From NCBI RefSeq assembly GCF_038004425.1, contig NZ_JBBORC010000001.1, forward strand, positions 3,671,501 to 3,735,500: a stretch of DNA of 64,000 nt, given 5' to 3'. The DNA is from Solibacillus sp. FSL W7-1464 (GTDB taxonomy: Bacteria; Bacillota; Bacilli; Bacillales_A; Planococcaceae). Both the position numbers and the translations under genes were made by a program. A model generated the notes under the pieces. It was given only the letters and a program-made list of their open reading frames with translations, did not search any database and was not told the DNA's origin. How positions within the stretch are numbered: the first letter of the stretch is position 1; every line of letters begins with the position of its first letter. This document shows positions 62,698 to 64,000 of this stretch, piece by piece.

Positions 62698-64000
62698 CTA
62701 TTCAACCGTAACTGATTTTGCCAGGTTACGAGGTTTATCAACGTCACAACGACGGTGAAGTGCAGCATAGTAGCTGATCAATTGTAATGGTACAACAGAT
62801 ACAAGCGGCGTTAATAGTTCATGTACTGAAGGGATGACTAAACGATCTCCCTCTTCTTCCATGCCTTCCATTGCAATAATACATGCGTTGGCTCCGCGCG
62901 CCACTACTTCCTTCACGTTACCGCGAATATTAAGCGCCACACCTTTTTGTGTAGCTAAAGCAAAGACTGGTGTACCCTCTTCGATTAATGCAATCGTACC
63001 GTGTTTTAACTCACCACCGGCAAAACCTTCTGCCTGAATGTACGAGATTTCTTTAAGTTTTAAAGCACCTTCCAATGATACACAGAAGTCCATATTACGA
63101 CCAATGAAGAATGCATTGCGTGCGATTTTTAAATAATCTTCGGCAATCTGCTCCATTTCCTCTTTAGAGTCGATAATTGTCTGGATGCCGTTTGCAACAA
63201 TCGCCAGCTCCTGTTTTAAATCAAAGTTCAGTTCAACACCTAATTCCTTTGCCACTGCATAGGCAGCTACTGCTAAAACAGCTACTTGCGCAACATATGC
63301 TTTCGTAGATGCTACAGCAATTTCCGGTCCGGCATGCAATAGTAATGTATAATCCGCTTCACGTGAAAGTGTCGAGCCCTGTACGTTCGTTACAGTTAAC
63401 GCCTTGTAGCCAAGCTCTTTGATTTTCACTAATACTTGACGGCTATCCGCTGTTTCACCTGATTGTGAAATGAAGATAAATAAAGGTTTTTTCGATAGCA
63501 ATGGCATATTATAGCCAAACTCGCTTGAAATGTGTACTTCTACTGGAATACCGGCGATTTTTTCGAAATACTGTTTCCCGATCAGGCCGGCATGGTAACT
63601 CGTACCTGCTGCAATAATATATAGACGGTCAGCTTCCGCTAATGCTTTTAGAATATCTTTATCAACCGTAACATCTTCACCCTGTTCATATGCTTGAATG
63701 ATTTTACGGATAACAGTAGGCTGCTCATCCATTTCTTTTAACATATAGTGAGGGTATGTTCCTTTTTCGATATCAGAAGCATCCAATTGTGCTGTATATG
63801 GTGCACGCTCAACAACGCGGCCATTTAATGTTGTAATTTCAACTTTATCTTTACGTACGATTACAACTTCTTTATCGTGCAATTCGATAAACTGGTCAGT
63901 TACTTGCAGCATCGCCATTGCGTCTGAAGCGATAACGTTGAAGTCTTCACCTACACCTACTAATAAAGGTGATTTGTTTTTCGCTACGTAAATCGTTTCC
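62698..64000 (-). CDS. glmS: glucosamine-6-phosphate synthase, C-terminal part (5' end off window)
   Basis: About 434 codons are visible; the frame stays open to the window edge, with [19 protein letters not shown] as the first residues seen, so the ATG at 63918 is internal. Two SIS domains ([34 protein letters not shown]) make glucosamine-6-phosphate from fructose-6-phosphate and ammonia. The C-terminus [11 protein letters not shown] is the conserved site read by TnsD proteins. The transposon lies 26 bases after the TAG stop. The N-terminal glutaminase domain is outside. Confidence 0.97.
   Translation of the reverse strand, partial: ETIYVAKNKSPLLVGVGEDFNVIASDAMAMLQVTDQFIELHDKEVVIVRKDKVEITTLNGRVVERAPYTAQLDASDIEKGTYPHYMLKEMDEQPTVIRKIIQAYEQGEDVTVDKDILKALAEADRLYIIAAGTSYHAGLIGKQYFEKIAGIPVEVHISSEFGYNMPLLSKKPLFIFISQSGETADSRQVLVKIKELGYKALTVTNVQGSTLSREADYTLLLHAGPEIAVASTKAYVAQVAVLAVAAYAVAKELGVELNFDLKQELAIVANGIQTIIDSKEEMEQIAEDYLKIARNAFFIGRNMDFCVSLEGALKLKEISYIQAEGFAGGELKHGTIALIEEGTPVFALATQKGVALNIRGNVKEVVARGANACIIAMEGMEEEGDRLVIPSVHELLTPLVSVVPLQLISYYAALHRRCDVDKPRNLAKSVTVE

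Overview
The window is AT-rich Firmicutes DNA. It comes from a spore-forming member of the Bacillales, probably Planococcaceae (Solibacillus/Lysinibacillus-like). This is inferred from GlmS and other protein sequences, strong GGAGG ribosome sites and a SpoIIP homologue; the genus is not proven. It holds one large Tn7-like transposon inserted downstream of glmS, with short stretches of chromosome on either side.

Layout. Bases 1-4105 are chromosome: a partial membrane protein, an APH-family kinase, a ZIP metal transporter and an FtsX-type ABC exporter, all on the minus strand. Bases 62672-64000 are chromosome again: the 3' part of glmS (minus strand). Between them lies a 58.6 kb Tn7-like element (4106-62671). 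Both ends start TGTTAAA and carry TnsB-type repeats: two clear sites on the left and four tandem sites on the right. It is flanked by a 5-bp duplication, TAAGC. The insertion point is 26 bp after the glmS stop codon, in the loop of the original glmS terminator, whose two stem arms now lie 58.6 kb apart. The tnsA-tnsB-tnsC-tnsD operon sits at the glmS-proximal end, and a second full-length tnsD/tniQ paralogue sits at the far end.

Cargo. Most of it is copper and cadmium/zinc handling: multicopper oxidase, two YdhK-type lipoproteins, a CopB-type (CPH) ATPase, a Met-rich membrane-cupredoxin protein, CueP-like lipoprotein, two CcdA/DsbD-like membrane proteins, a two-component system, CsoR-CopZ-CopA with three operator-like palindromes, a Csp-type 16-cysteine protein, CopC-CopD, CadA-CadC, and a DsbA/DsbB pair with a methyltransferase. 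Other cargo: a SpoIIP homologue, an NlpC/P60-SLH protein, a DprA-fold protein translationally coupled to a phosphoribosyltransferase-fold protein, an MreB paralogue with its own two-component system, AsnB and a VTT membrane protein, and a PIN-toxin-type pair.

Decay. Six insertion sequences lie inside the transposon and I recognise none outside it. They are two identical IS21-family copies (5198-7824 and 45544-48170, inverted), a different IS21-family element (15519-18034) nested in an IS1182-family element (15511-19755), an IS66-family element (51859-54293) and an IS110-family element (about 59628-61417). They interrupt tnsB, the end of tnsD, and the second tnsD, so the transposon looks immobilised while its metal-resistance genes remain open. 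Duplications or core matches were read at the ends of each, which lets the broken genes be rebuilt: TnsB about 720 aa, TnsD 619 aa, TnsD2 613 aa.
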